Shown here piece after piece: positions 33,923 to 42,764 of a DNA stretch of 64,000 nt. Positions within the stretch are counted from its first letter, which is position 1. The number at the start of each line of letters is the position of its first letter. Location: positions 55,964 to 119,963 of the forward strand of contig JAUNNH010000002.1 of the NCBI GenBank assembly GCA_030531505.1. Direction: 5' to 3'. Source of the stretch: Eubacteriales bacterium. GTDB lineage: Bacteria > Bacillota > Clostridia > Oscillospirales > Oscillospiraceae. The notes beneath the pieces are model-generated. The model did no database searches. It saw only the letters and a program-made list of their open reading frames with translations, and was not told where the DNA came from. A program made the translations under genes and the position numbers.

Positions 33923-34483
33923 GTGGAGGACTCCGCCATCGTGGAGCTGTACTGGCAGCGCTCGGACCGCGCCATTGCCGAGACGGCGCGAAAATACGGG
34001 CCCTACTGCCACCGCATCACCTATAACATCTGTGAAAACCTGCAGGACGCCGAGGAGTGCGTGAACGACACCTGGCTCGCCGCCTGGAACGCCATGCCCG
34101 ACGAGCGGCCGACGCTGCTCGGACGCTTTCTCGCCTGCCTCGCGCGCAACGCCGCCATCGGCCGCTGGCGCGAGAGGCACCGTCTCAAGCGCGGCGGTGG
34201 CGAGACGGCGCTCGCGCTCGACGAGCTCGCGGAGTGCCTCGCCGACGGGAAGGACCTGGACGCGGAGCTGGAGCGCCGCGAGCTCGAGCGGCTGATCGGC
34301 GACTTCGTGGCGGGGCTGCGGGAGACGGAGCGGACGGTCTTCACCGCGCGCTACTTCTATCTCACGCCCGTCGCTCAGATCGCCCGGCGCCTCGGCTTCA
34401 GCGAGAGCAAGGTCAAGAGCATGCTGCTGCGGCTGCGCGGCCGTCTGCGGCAGCGCCTGGAGAAGGAGGGCTACGCGCTATGA
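33923..34483 (+). CDS. ECF-type RNA polymerase sigma factor, paralogue 2
   Basis: A 186-residue sigma factor similar to the one at 32370 (both begin EDSAIV-LYW). A GTG at 33914 is in frame but overlaps the AAAGGAGGTG ribosome binding site, so the GTG at 33923 is chosen; it also matches the paralogue's start. Region 2 has LQDAEECVNDTWLAAWN, region 4 VAQIARRLGFSESKVKSMLLRLRGRL. The stop overlaps the partner gene (ATGA). Confidence 0.9.
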   Translation: MEDSAIVELYWQRSDRAIAETARKYGPYCHRITYNICENLQDAEECVNDTWLAAWNAMPDERPTLLGRFLACLARNAAIGRWRERHRLKRGGGETALALDELAECLADGKDLDAELERRELERLIGDFVAGLRETERTVFTARYFYLTPVAQIARRLGFSESKVKSMLLRLRGRLRQRLEKEGYAL

Positions 34484-35283
34484 GAGCAAACGAGAGGCTG
34501 CTGGAGGCCATGAACGGCATCGACGGGGAAACGGTCCTGCGTACCGCTGCGCTCCTGGAAAAGCGGGAGGACAAGTTGCGGCGCCGGAGCGGGCACGTCT
34601 GGCGGACGATCCTGATCGCCGCCGTCATCACGAGCCTGCTGAGCGTGACGGCCTACGCCGTGTCGCAGTTTTCCATGCGCGGCCGCCCGGTCAGGACGGG
34701 TGAGACCTTTACCTGGACCTACAACGACACGACGCGCGAATGGCCGTGCAAATATGTCTTTGAATTCGAGGGCCCGACCGAATGCCCGGAGGTCGAGTTT
34801 CGCGCCGGCTGGGCGCCGACGGCGGACTACTGGGGCTGGCTGCCGGAGAACCGCGACGGCTGGGGAACGCTCTACGAGGCAAAGGAGATCTACAACGAGG
34901 AGCTCGGTGTCTACATGCCGGCCTGCGTCATCGACGTCTGCTATGCCCCGCAGTTTGTAAACGGCGGCGCGATGATCCTGATGGACTTCACGCCGAACGA
35001 GATCGTCGAGGAGGAGTGGGACGGCGGCGTCCGGGCGCTCTGCTTCACCGCCGTTGCGGGCCATGCGATCGACCGGGAGCAGACCGTCTTCCCGACGGGC
35101 AGCTTCGTGATCCTCTTCTACCCCGAACAGGGCTGGATCATCGGCGTGCGCGGCTACGACAGCATGGAGAACATCGAGCACATCGCCCGCTCCCTGGAGG
35201 TCCGCGCGCTTGAGAAAACGGTGACACAGGCGGACTTTATGGGGGAGCGCGAGGTCGAGTTCGGAGATATCTACATCGGATAA
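34480..35283 (+). CDS. Membrane protein paired with sigma factor 2 (probable anti-sigma)
   Basis: A 267-residue protein with a charged N-terminal 40 residues (KREDKLRRRSGHVWR), one membrane helix at about 43-62 and an outside domain related to that of the first pair, including CYAPQFVNGGAMIL and FYPEQGWIIGVRG. The outside domains diverge elsewhere, so the two may sense different envelope signals. Start overlaps the sigma stop by four bases. Confidence 0.75.
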   Translation: MRANERLLEAMNGIDGETVLRTAALLEKREDKLRRRSGHVWRTILIAAVITSLLSVTAYAVSQFSMRGRPVRTGETFTWTYNDTTREWPCKYVFEFEGPTECPEVEFRAGWAPTADYWGWLPENRDGWGTLYEAKEIYNEELGVYMPACVIDVCYAPQFVNGGAMILMDFTPNEIVEEEWDGGVRALCFTAVAGHAIDREQTVFPTGSFVILFYPEQGWIIGVRGYDSMENIEHIARSLEVRALEKTVTQADFMGEREVEFGDIYIG

Positions 35284-35289
35284 AAAGAG

Positions 35290-35321
35290 ATCGCCATCCG
35301 CGTACAGCGGATGGCGATTTT
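35290..35321. terminator. Terminator between the second sigma pair and the YbaK gene
   Basis: Perfect 12-base arms ATCGCCATCCGC and complement around GTACA, with T4 on the plus-strand side. Confidence 0.8.
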
Positions 35322-35333
35322 CAGACATGGGCT

Positions 35334-35804
35334 TTATTCCGGCAGCTTGCAGACGTCGATCCACTCGAGGGCCTTCGAATAGCGGAAGAGCTCGTCGAGG
35401 TCCAGCTCGATCGCGCTCGAGGGGCTTCCCACCGCCGGAAAGACCGTGGTGAAGCGCTTGAGGCTCTCGTCGAGGTAGACGGGGATACCCTCCTTGCAGC
35501 CGAAGGGGCACACACCGCCCACCGGATGGCCTACCAGCTCCTCCACCTCGTCGGCGGAGAGCATCTTGGCCTTCATGTGGAACTTATCCTTGAACTTGTG
35601 GTTGTCGATGCGTGCATCGCCCGCGGCGAGGATCAGCATGCAGCCCTCCGCCGTCTTGAAGGAGAGGGTCTTGGCGATGCGCGCGCCCTCGACGCCGAGG
35701 GCCAGCGCGGCCAGCTCCACCGTGGCGGAGGAGACCGTGAATTCCCGCACCCGATCCTCCATGCCGAGGGCACGGAAATAGGCGCGGCCGGTTTCGATGG
35801 ACAT
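35334..35804 (-). CDS. YbaK/EbsC-family aminoacyl-tRNA deacylase
   Basis: A 156-residue protein of the YbaK/ProX fold that hydrolyses mischarged tRNA, typically Cys-tRNA(Pro) or Ala-tRNA(Pro). Visible features are GARIAKTLSFKT with the catalytic Lys, GDARIDNHKFKDKF, and the GHPVGGVCPFG loop. It lies 35 bases downstream of the LemA-like gene in the same direction. Confidence 0.88.
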   Translation of the reverse strand: MSIETGRAYFRALGMEDRVREFTVSSATVELAALALGVEGARIAKTLSFKTAEGCMLILAAGDARIDNHKFKDKFHMKAKMLSADEVEELVGHPVGGVCPFGCKEGIPVYLDESLKRFTTVFPAVGSPSSAIELDLDELFRYSKALEWIDVCKLPE

Positions 35805-35838
35805 GGTCAGTTTCGCTTCTTTCTTTCGTAGTGTCGAG

Positions 35839-36402
35839 TTACTGGAAGAGCTCCGGCATCGTGACGCCCGCGAAGGCCGCGATCCCTGCGGTGGGGAAGG
35901 CGCTGTTGCGGCGCAGGAAGGCCTGCACGTTCGCGTTGTAGCTGTTCGCCTCGATACCGCTGCGGGACTGGTCGATGGACTCGGTGTAGAGCGTGAGGTT
36001 CTCGCTGTCGCGCTTGCTGAGCTGTGCCTGCTCGAGCCGCCAGATCAGATCGTCCGCCGCGTCGAGCAGGGAGCGGTAACACCAGTGGAGGTAGCTCGCG
36101 TCTTTAGGGGAATACACAAGGCCGAGCCGCATCGTTTCGGTGGCGTCGTGCGCGGCGGTGCTGTCGAGCCCGTAGTGCCCGGCGATGGCGGCGAGGCCGG
36201 TGACGGCGTTGCCGATGCTCTGCAGCTGGGAGCCGATGCTGACTTCGGAGCCGCTGTTTTCATAGAAGCTGTCGAAGAGCTCGCCGCACTCCCCGCCGAG
36301 CTTGACACGGGTGTTGAGCAGGGTGGAGGCGATGACGCCGACGACGCAGAGCAGCACGGCGAACCAGCGCTTGTTGAAAAGCTTGGTAAGAGATTGTCTC
36401 AT
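35839..36402 (-). CDS. LemA-like membrane-anchored protein
   Basis: A 187-residue protein with one N-terminal membrane helix (about 12-30) and a helical outside domain. The end of the domain, SYNANVQAFLRRNSAFPTAGIAAF, resembles the LemA pattern of an Asn/Tyr-rich helix followed by a Phe-Pro turn. Function of LemA proteins is unknown. It is in the same strand as the TelA and XpaC genes upstream. Confidence 0.6.
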   Translation of the reverse strand: MRQSLTKLFNKRWFAVLLCVVGVIASTLLNTRVKLGGECGELFDSFYENSGSEVSIGSQLQSIGNAVTGLAAIAGHYGLDSTAAHDATETMRLGLVYSPKDASYLHWCYRSLLDAADDLIWRLEQAQLSKRDSENLTLYTESIDQSRSGIEANSYNANVQAFLRRNSAFPTAGIAAFAGVTMPELFQ

Positions 36403-36456
36403 GGCTGCCTCCTAAAGAGGAAATTCAGGGGGGATACCCGGAAGCGGATCGAGCGC

Positions 36457-37608
36457 TTAGCCTTTCATGGCCAAAAGCTTCTGGCGCAGCTCGGTCTCGA
36501 TGCGGCCCAGCTCCTCCTCGGCCTGGGCGCGCTTGGCACGGCCCTCGTCCTGGATCTGGCGCACCTCGTCGAGCGTTGCGATGAGCTCGAGGTTGGTCTT
36601 CTTGAGCGTCTCGATATCGACGATGCCGCGCTCGGCCTCCTTCGCGATGGCGACGCTGCCCTGGTGCAGGGCCTGGGCGTTCTTCTCGAGAAGCTGGTTG
36701 GTCACGTTGGTCACCTCGTTCTGGGCCTTCATCGCCTGCTCGGAGTGGTACAGGCTCATGGCCATGACCATCTGGTTCTTCCACAGGGGGATGGTGTTCA
36801 CGATCGAGGAGCGGATCTTCTCGCTCATGAGCTGGTCGTTGTTCTGGATCATGCGGATCTGCGGGGACATCTGCACTGAGATGGTGCGGGTGAGCTCGAG
36901 ATCGTGGATCTTCTTCTCGAAGCGGCCGATGAGGTTGGCAAAGTCGTTCGCGGCCTGCGCGTCCTCGGGCAGCTTGCTCTCCTCGGCCTTGGCGACGAGC
37001 TTGGGCAGCTCCTCGTTGCGCAGCTGCTCGATCTTGAGCTTGCCGGCGAGGATATACATCGTGAGCTCCTTCTGGTACTCGGCGTTGCGCTCATACATCT
37101 TGTCCATCATGCTGATGTCCTTGAGCAGCGTCACCTCGTGCTTCTCGAGCGCCTCCACGATCTTGTCGACGTTGACCTCGGCCTTGTCGTACTGGGCCTT
37201 GAGTGCGGCGATATTCTGCGTGCTCTTCTTGAACAGGCCCAGAAAGCCTTTCTTCTCCTCCTGGTCGAAGTTCAGGCCCTGCAGCTCGACGACGAGGTCG
37301 CTGAGCATCGTGCCCGCCTCGCCGAGATCCTTGGTGCGCACGGTGTTGAGGGCGGCGTCGGAGAACTCGGAGATGTTCTTCTGCGCGGCGCTGCCGTAGT
37401 TGAGGATCTGCTCGGTGTTGGTGACGTCGATCTGCTCGGCAAAGTTGAGAACGGCAGCCTGCTCGGCGGGACTGAGACTGCTCAGCTCGACCTTCTCGAC
37501 CGGGACTTCCTCTTCCTTCTTTTCTTCGACCTCGGCCGGGGCTTCCTGCACCGCGGCGGCGGTCGCGTTGGGATCCAGCGTCAGGGAGGGGATGAATTCT
37601 TCACTCAT
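36457..37608 (-). CDS. TelA/KlaA-family protein (toxic anion resistance family)
   Basis: A 383-residue, mostly helical cytoplasmic protein. After an acidic Glu-rich start it has a domain with FDQEEKKGFLGLFKKS and long coiled-coil segments, ending in AEEELGRIETELRQKLL. It matches the TelA family (YaaN of Bacillus subtilis). The name reflects tellurite resistance of plasmid homologues; in Firmicutes it is paired with xpaC, as here, and a role in envelope stress is suspected. Confidence 0.88.
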   Translation of the reverse strand: MSEEFIPSLTLDPNATAAAVQEAPAEVEEKKEEEVPVEKVELSSLSPAEQAAVLNFAEQIDVTNTEQILNYGSAAQKNISEFSDAALNTVRTKDLGEAGTMLSDLVVELQGLNFDQEEKKGFLGLFKKSTQNIAALKAQYDKAEVNVDKIVEALEKHEVTLLKDISMMDKMYERNAEYQKELTMYILAGKLKIEQLRNEELPKLVAKAEESKLPEDAQAANDFANLIGRFEKKIHDLELTRTISVQMSPQIRMIQNNDQLMSEKIRSSIVNTIPLWKNQMVMAMSLYHSEQAMKAQNEVTNVTNQLLEKNAQALHQGSVAIAKEAERGIVDIETLKKTNLELIATLDEVRQIQDEGRAKRAQAEEELGRIETELRQKLLAMKG

Positions 37609-37640
37609 GGCAATCTGTCCTTTCTATGTGATGGTATTGT

Positions 37641-38432
37641 TTACAGTCCCTCGCCCCCGGCCTGGGCGACCTGAAAATCCTTGTTCTCGGTCAGCCCCTC
37701 GCGGGCGAGCAGGGTGTTCATGACGTCGATATCGGTCTCGATGTCCAGCGCCTGGTTGGCGAAGAGCGAGTCGAGCCGCTTCTTGTAGGCGACGATGGCG
37801 GCATCGAGCATGTCGTTGATGTTCTTCATGCTCTTGCCGAGGTTCTCTCCCTCCACGCCGATGGCGCTCATGCGGTCATAGGAGTTGAGGAGCTTGATGG
37901 TGGTGGGCAGATAGTAGTTCATGAACTTCTTGATCTGCGGGATGTCCGAGGGGTCCTCGATCGCGTCCTGCACGATCTTGTCGGTGATGCGCATGATCTC
38001 GTTGATCTTGCCGCGCACCTCGGTATCCTGAATGGACATGTAGAGCCGCCCCATCTCGGCCAGGGCCTTGTTGCCCTCCTCGACGATGGGATCGATCTCC
38101 GGTCCGTAGCTCTTCTTCTCCGGCTCCTTCGGAGCGACGCGCTGGCTGGTCGTGCGCGGAGCCTCGGCGGCGTTCACCGATTCGGAGGTCGCGCGGCTGC
38201 GCGTCTGCGCCTTGGGCGCGGCGGCCTTCTTCGGAGCGGCCTGCTTCTGCTGTCCGCTCTCCCGGCGTCCGACGAGCTTCCCGATCGCGAAGGCGACCGC
38301 GCCGCCGATGCCGGCCGTGAACAGCAGGCCCCACAGGCGGTAGAGCGGGAAGAAGGCGGACAGGATGAGCCAGGTGATGAGAAAACTGTATATCGAGCTC
38401 AGAGGCGAGCGGTTTCGTCTTCTGCGTGACAA
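37641..38432 (-). CDS. XpaC-family protein (5-bromo-4-chloroindolyl phosphate hydrolysis family)
   Basis: A 263-residue protein: basic start RRRRNR, one or two membrane helices at about 15-52, an Ala/Lys/Pro-rich linker, then a helical domain (GRLYMSIQDTEVRGKINEIMRITDKI). This fits XpaC, the usual genomic partner of TelA. Biochemical function is unknown despite the family name. It is the first gene of the minus-strand group. Confidence 0.82.
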   Translation of the reverse strand: MSRRRRNRSPLSSIYSFLITWLILSAFFPLYRLWGLLFTAGIGGAVAFAIGKLVGRRESGQQKQAAPKKAAAPKAQTRSRATSESVNAAEAPRTTSQRVAPKEPEKKSYGPEIDPIVEEGNKALAEMGRLYMSIQDTEVRGKINEIMRITDKIVQDAIEDPSDIPQIKKFMNYYLPTTIKLLNSYDRMSAIGVEGENLGKSMKNINDMLDAAIVAYKKRLDSLFANQALDIETDIDVMNTLLAREGLTENKDFQVAQAGGEGL

Positions 38433-38550
38433 GATGGATCCCTCACTTCAGATTCATAATCATCTTATTTTATATCGAAACCTTCCCGCCGTCAAGTCAA
38501 GCTTATGCACGCTGCCGACAAAGATACACGGTCCGAACGACAGCAAATAC

Positions 38551-38579
38551 TTGCAATGACGCGGGAAAAGGAGTATAAT
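38551..38579 (+). promoter_or_regulatory. rpe promoter
   Basis: TTGCAA (38551-38556), 17 bases, TATAAT (38574-38579); the start codon is 34 bases downstream. Confidence 0.75.
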
Positions 38580-38612
38580 AACTTGTCGATCTGAAGAAAA
38601 GGAGCCGATACC

Positions 38613-39269
38613 ATGATTCGAATCGCCCCCTCCGTCCTCTCGGCGGATTTTGCCTTCCTTGCCGCGGAAGCGGAAGATGTCAAGCGCGCCGGCGCGGACC
38701 TTCTCCATTTTGACGTGATGGATGGGGAATTTGTTCCCAACATCTCCATGGGCTTCCCGGTGCTCAAGAGCCTGCGGAAGGCGACGGATCTGTTTCTGGA
38801 CGTGCACCTGATGGTGGACCGGCCGCTGCGCTATGTCGAGCGCTTCTGTGACGCCGGCGCCGATCTGGTGAGCGTACATGTCGAGGCCGACATGGCGGAG
38901 AACATCGCCGAGGCGCTCTCGCGCATCCGCGCGAAGGGGCGGAAGGCCGGGCTCGTCATCAAGCCGAAGACCCCGGCGGAGGCCGTGCTGCCGTATCTGG
39001 ACGCGGTGGATCTCGTGCTGGTCATGACGGTGGAGCCGGGCTTCGGCGGGCAGAGCTTTATGCCCGACATGCTGGATAAGGTCCGTGCGATCCGCGGCTG
39101 GATCACGGAGCGCGCACTGGACTGCGCGCTGGAGGTCGACGGCGGGGTGGACGCCGTGACCGCGCCGCGCTGCATCGAGGCCGGGGCCGACGTGCTCGTG
39201 GCGGGCAGCGCCGTCTTCGGCAAGGCCGACCGCGCCGCGGCGATCGCGGGGATCCGCGGTATCGGATGA
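38613..39269 (+). CDS. rpe: Ribulose-phosphate 3-epimerase
   Basis: A 218-residue TIM-barrel enzyme of the pentose phosphate pathway that interconverts ribulose- and xylulose-5-phosphate. Metal ligands fall in LHFDVMDG and DVHLMV; the C-terminal VDGGV and GSAVF segments bind phosphate. MTVEPGFGGQSF is the family loop. AAAGGAG precedes the ATG. recR follows after 30 bases. Confidence 0.95.
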   Translation: MIRIAPSVLSADFAFLAAEAEDVKRAGADLLHFDVMDGEFVPNISMGFPVLKSLRKATDLFLDVHLMVDRPLRYVERFCDAGADLVSVHVEADMAENIAEALSRIRAKGRKAGLVIKPKTPAEAVLPYLDAVDLVLVMTVEPGFGGQSFMPDMLDKVRAIRGWITERALDCALEVDGGVDAVTAPRCIEAGADVLVAGSAVFGKADRAAAIAGIRGIG

Positions 39270-39299
39270 ATGAGTTAGTCGGAAGGAACAGAGTCCCTT

Positions 39300-39902
39300 A
39301 TGTCTTTTTTTCCTGCTTCGCTTGAAAACCTGATCGATCGCTTCGCCTCCCTCCCGGGCATAGGCCGCAAGAGCGCCCAGCGCCTGGCCTTTCACGTCCT
39401 CTCTCTGCCGGAGGAGGAGACGACCGCCTTTGCCAACGCTATCCTCGACGCGCGCGCCAACGTGCATTGCTGCCGCATCTGCCAGAACCTCACGGAGGGG
39501 GAGATCTGCTCCATCTGCGCGAGCGACCGGCGCGACAAGAGCACCATCTGCGTGGTGTCCGAGCCGCGGGATGTGCTGAGCATCGAGCGCGGTCACGAGT
39601 ATAACGGCACCTATCATGTGCTGCACGGCGCCCTCTCCCCGATGAGCCACGTCGGGCCGGACGATATCCGCATCAAGGAGCTGCTGGTGCGCGCCGCGCA
39701 GGACGAGGTGCGGGAGGTCATCATGGCCACGAACCCGGATACCGAGGGAGAGGCCACGGCCATGTATATCTCGCGCCTGCTCAAGCCCTTCCACATCCGC
39801 GTCACTCGCCTCGCCTACGGCATCCCCGTGGGCTCGAACCTGGAGTTCGCGGACGACGCGACCCTCAACCGCGCCATCGAAGGCCGCACGGAGATGGACT
39901 GA
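39300..39902 (+). CDS. recR: Recombination protein RecR
   Basis: A 200-residue DNA repair protein acting with RecF and RecO to load RecA at gaps. It has the helix-hairpin-helix GIGRKSAQRLAFH (about 20-32), a four-cysteine zinc finger (CCRICQNLTEGEICSIC), and a Toprim domain with VVSEPRDVLSIE and ATNPDTEGEATA. No Shine-Dalgarno beyond GGAAGGA is needed. Located between rpe and the RNase J gene. Confidence 0.95.
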   Translation: MSFFPASLENLIDRFASLPGIGRKSAQRLAFHVLSLPEEETTAFANAILDARANVHCCRICQNLTEGEICSICASDRRDKSTICVVSEPRDVLSIERGHEYNGTYHVLHGALSPMSHVGPDDIRIKELLVRAAQDEVREVIMATNPDTEGEATAMYISRLLKPFHIRVTRLAYGIPVGSNLEFADDATLNRAIEGRTEMD

Positions 39903-40035
39903 ACGCGGCGTTTCCCCCTGCGCGGAAAAATGTGTTTATAAACCGTAAACCGCGGGCAGACTATACTGTCGGCGGCGAGCCGGTATGACGGATATTCCCA
40001 GCGCATACATAGCAAATAGTTGTAAAGGAGTTTCT

Positions 40036-41694
40036 ATGATTTCAAAACTGAAGATCATCCCTCTTGGCGGTCTCGGCGAGATCGGCAAGAACATGACCGC
40101 CATCGAGTACGGGAGCGACATCATCGTGGTCGACTGCGGCATGGGCTTCCCCGATGAGGATATGTACGGGGTGGACATCGTCCTGCCCGATTTCACGTAT
40201 CTGAAGAGCAACGCCTCCCGCATCCGCGGTCTCATCCTGACCCACGGCCATGAGGATCACATCGGCGGCGTGCCCTATTTCGTGCGCGAGCTCGATGTGC
40301 CCATCTACACGCTGCCGCTGACGGCCGCTCTGGTGGAGCTGAAGCTGGAGGAGCATGACCTGCTCTACAACACCCAGATCTTCACCAAGAAGGTGGGCTC
40401 GGTGTTCCGCCTTGGCGCCTTCACGGTGGAGTTCATCCACGTGAACCACTCGATCCCGGACTCCGTGGCCCTGGCCATCAAGACCCCGCTCGGCACGATC
40501 GTGCACACCGGCGACTTCAAGATCGACGTGACGCCGATCTCCGGCGGCATGATCGACCTCGTGCGCCTGGGTGAGCTCGGCAACGAGGGCGTGCTCGCCC
40601 TCATGAGCGACTCCACGAACGTGGAGAAGCCCGGCCACTCGGACTCCGAGCGCAAGGTCGGCGCGAGCTTTGACAAGCTCTTCAAGGGCTGCGACAAGCG
40701 CATCATCATCACCACCTTCGCCTCCAATGTCCACCGCCTGCAGCAGATCATCGACGTCGCGGTGAAGTACGGCCGCAAGGTCGGCATCACCGGGCGCAGC
40801 ATGGAGAATGTGCTGCGCGTCTCGAAGGTGCTCGGCTATATGGACATCCCGGACGACGCGATCATGGACATCGAGCAGCTCAACAAGCTGCCGCGCGACA
40901 AGGTCGTGATCCTCTCCACCGGCAGCCAGGGCGAGGCGATGTCCGCCCTCTACCGCATGGCCTTCTCCGAGCACAAGCTCATCCGGGTCGACTCGGGTGA
41001 CCGCATCATCATCTCGGCTTCGGCCATCCCCGGCAACGAGACGACGATCAGCCGCGTGATCGACGAGCTCTTCCACAAGGGCGCGGAGGTCATCTATGAC
41101 CGCCATACCGATCTGCATGTCTCCGGCCACGCCTGCCAGGAGGAGCAGAAGATGATCCTGGCACTGGTCAAGCCCAAGTATTTCATCCCCGTGCACGGCG
41201 AGTACCGCATGCTGGTCAAGCACGCCGAGCTCGGCAGGGAGATGGGTGTGCAGCCGCGCAATATCCTCGTGGGGGAGAACGGCTGCTGCATCGAGATCAC
41301 GAAGAAGTCCATCGGCTTCGGCGATCCGGTCCCGTCCGGCGCGGTGCTGCTCAACGGCAGCGGCGCGGGCGAGGTCGGGGATGTGGTCATGCGCGACCGC
41401 CACCGCCTGGCGGAGGACGGCATGCTCGTCGTGATCCTGCCCTACTCGTCCTATGACCACACCCTGGTCGGCACGCCCGAGATCGTGACCCGCGGTTTCA
41501 TCTATGTCAAGGAAGCCGAGGAGATGATGGAGGAGCTCAAGCGCGTCACGCTGGAGTCCGTCGACGCCTGCGCCGCGCAGCACATCACCGACTGGACCGC
41601 CATCAAGACCAAGGTCAAGGCGAACCTCTCCGGCTACCTCCTCAAGACCACCCGCCGCAGCCCGATGATCCTGCCCGTTATTACGGAGATTTAA
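40036..41694 (+). CDS. rnj: Ribonuclease J
   Basis: A 552-residue metallo-beta-lactamase/beta-CASP ribonuclease with 5'-3' exo- and endonuclease activity, central to RNA decay in Firmicutes. The zinc motif HGHEDHIGG is near 75; beta-CASP features include SDSTNVEKPGHSDSE and FASNVHRLQQIID; the C-terminal HVSGHACQEEQKM carries the last ligand. ATG at 40036 follows AAAGGAG; upstream in-frame codons lack family similarity. Whether it is J1 or J2 is not decided here. Confidence 0.94.
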   Translation: MISKLKIIPLGGLGEIGKNMTAIEYGSDIIVVDCGMGFPDEDMYGVDIVLPDFTYLKSNASRIRGLILTHGHEDHIGGVPYFVRELDVPIYTLPLTAALVELKLEEHDLLYNTQIFTKKVGSVFRLGAFTVEFIHVNHSIPDSVALAIKTPLGTIVHTGDFKIDVTPISGGMIDLVRLGELGNEGVLALMSDSTNVEKPGHSDSERKVGASFDKLFKGCDKRIIITTFASNVHRLQQIIDVAVKYGRKVGITGRSMENVLRVSKVLGYMDIPDDAIMDIEQLNKLPRDKVVILSTGSQGEAMSALYRMAFSEHKLIRVDSGDRIIISASAIPGNETTISRVIDELFHKGAEVIYDRHTDLHVSGHACQEEQKMILALVKPKYFIPVHGEYRMLVKHAELGREMGVQPRNILVGENGCCIEITKKSIGFGDPVPSGAVLLNGSGAGEVGDVVMRDRHRLAEDGMLVVILPYSSYDHTLVGTPEIVTRGFIYVKEAEEMMEELKRVTLESVDACAAQHITDWTAIKTKVKANLSGYLLKTTRRSPMILPVITEI

Positions 41695-41710
41695 GAGGAA
41701 GCGCAGCGCG

Positions 41711-42043
41711 ATGAACATTCAGATTTTCGGTAAGGCCAAGTGCTTTGACACCAAAAAAGCGGAGCGCTGGTTCAAGGAGCGCCGCATCAAATACCAGTTC
41801 GTCGACATCCTCAAATACGGCATGAGCCGGGGGGAGCTGAGCGCCGTGAAGAACGCCGTGGGCCTCGAGAACCTGGTGGACACCGCGGACGAGGACTATC
41901 CGCTCTTTCAGTACCTCGCGGGGACCGAGGCGAAGCTCGACAAGCTCTTCGAGGATCCGTACCTGATCCGCACGCCCGTCGTGCGCAACGGGAAGCAGGC
42001 CACCGTCGGCTACTGCCCCGAGGTCTGGAAGGACTGGAAATAG
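41711..42043 (+). CDS. ArsC/Spx-family thioredoxin-fold protein
   Basis: A 110-residue protein with one active-site-position cysteine in FGKAKCFDTKKAERWF (Cys11) and the conserved basic and RTPVV segment near 88, the hallmark of the ArsC/Spx/YffB group. There is no CXXC, so it is not a typical Spx redox switch. It begins 16 bases after rnj and is probably co-transcribed. Confidence 0.85.
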   Translation: MNIQIFGKAKCFDTKKAERWFKERRIKYQFVDILKYGMSRGELSAVKNAVGLENLVDTADEDYPLFQYLAGTEAKLDKLFEDPYLIRTPVVRNGKQATVGYCPEVWKDWK

Positions 42044-42044
42044 A

Positions 42045-42084
42045 CGCAAAAAAGCACCCGCCCAATCGGGCGGGTGCTTTTGCG
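42045..42084. terminator. Bidirectional terminator between the ArsC-like gene and secG
   Basis: GCAAAAAAGCACCCGCCC and GGGCGGGTGCTTTTGC pair around AATC, with A and T tracts in the stem base for both directions. Confidence 0.9.
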
Positions 42085-42094
42085 TTTCTCAGAT

Positions 42095-42331
42095 TCAGAT
42101 CAGGTTCAGGATCAGCGTCAGCACGACGAAGGCCAGCGCGAACCACTTGGTCGCCTTGGCGAGCTTGTCGTCCCAGCTCTTGGCCTTGCCCTTGGAGAGG
42201 AAGGTCTCGGCGCCGCCGGAGATGGAGCCGGAGAGACCGGCGCTCTTGCCGCTCTGCATCAGCACGACGACAGTGACGGCCAGCCCGGAGAGGACCTGAA
42301 GGACGGTGAAGAAGATGGTAAGTGCAGACAT
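42095..42331 (-). CDS. secG: Preprotein translocase subunit SecG
   Basis: A 78-residue protein with two membrane helices joined by the SecG linker (VLMQSGKSAGLSGSISGGAETF). It is the non-essential small subunit of the Sec channel. The ATG at 42331 follows GAAAGGA on the minus strand; an ATG 11 codons further out lacks a ribosome binding site. Confidence 0.93.
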   Translation of the reverse strand: MSALTIFFTVLQVLSGLAVTVVVLMQSGKSAGLSGSISGGAETFLSKGKAKSWDDKLAKATKWFALAFVVLTLILNLI

Positions 42332-42372
42332 GTATTTCAATCCTTTCGATGTTTCAGAATTCAAGCCTTGTT

Positions 42373-42401
42373 ACTATACCATATCTTTCCGGGCTTTGCA
42401 A
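42373..42401 (-). promoter_or_regulatory. secG promoter
   Basis: Minus strand: TTGCAA (42396-42401), 17 bases, TATAGT (42373-42378). Confidence 0.65.
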
Positions 42402-42515
42402 GCCCTTTTTTGTGCTTCCGACGCTTTTTCCAGGGCCGTCTCCGGTCAGCCTGCACAAAGATGCTGACAATCTTTTGTATATTTTTTCATTTTTACCGAA
42501 AATGCGCTTTAGCCC

Positions 42516-42544
42516 TTGACAGAACTAAAGCGGCATGCTAAGCT
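42516..42544 (+). promoter_or_regulatory. Promoter of the riboswitch-controlled importer operon
   Basis: TTGACA (42516-42521), 17 bases, TAAGCT (42539-42544) with TGC in front, an extended -10. Transcription would start about 15 bases before the aptamer. Confidence 0.7.
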
Positions 42545-42564
42545 ACAGCCAAATTGAATCGCTT

Positions 42565-42728
42565 TTGATAGAGGCGCGGTGTTCATCAGTATCCCCCGGC
42601 AAGGCCAGGCAGCCGCCGGAGGGGAAAGGGACCACCGCCGAAGGACGAAGCGGGTGCCTGCCCGTCTGGTCCTGGGCCGTACGGAAAGACCGTGCGGACT
42701 GTCACAAGACTTTGTGGAGCGCTATCGC
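42565..42728 (+). promoter_or_regulatory. Lysine riboswitch (L box) aptamer
   Basis: The leader matches the L-box consensus in order: P1 with GATAGAGGCGCG, AGTAT, GGGGAAAGGG, the conserved CCGCCGAAG, CTGGG, then ACTGTCACAAGAC and TGTGGAGCGCTATC closing P1 (GATAG/CTATC). These segments are the core of the five-helix lysine-binding junction. A terminator lies 40 bases downstream. High lysine would fold the aptamer and stop transcription before the importer genes, so the transported amino acid is probably lysine. Confidence 0.93.
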
Positions 42729-42764
42729 GGATGACCGGAGGGTGTGAGCCCGGACCGATTTTCT

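Noticed and set aside
39931..39967. A separate promoter for the RNase J gene
   Set aside because: A TATACT lies at 39962-39967 but no acceptable -35 is at the right distance.
42332..42372. T-box or other leader upstream of secG
   Set aside because: The leader is short with no conserved riboswitch or T-box elements.
42391..42412. Plus-strand terminator GGGCTT-TGC-AAGCCC-T6 upstream of secG
   Set aside because: No plus-strand gene ends there; the stem is only 6 bp and contains the -35 TTGCAA of the secG promoter. It may be coincidental.
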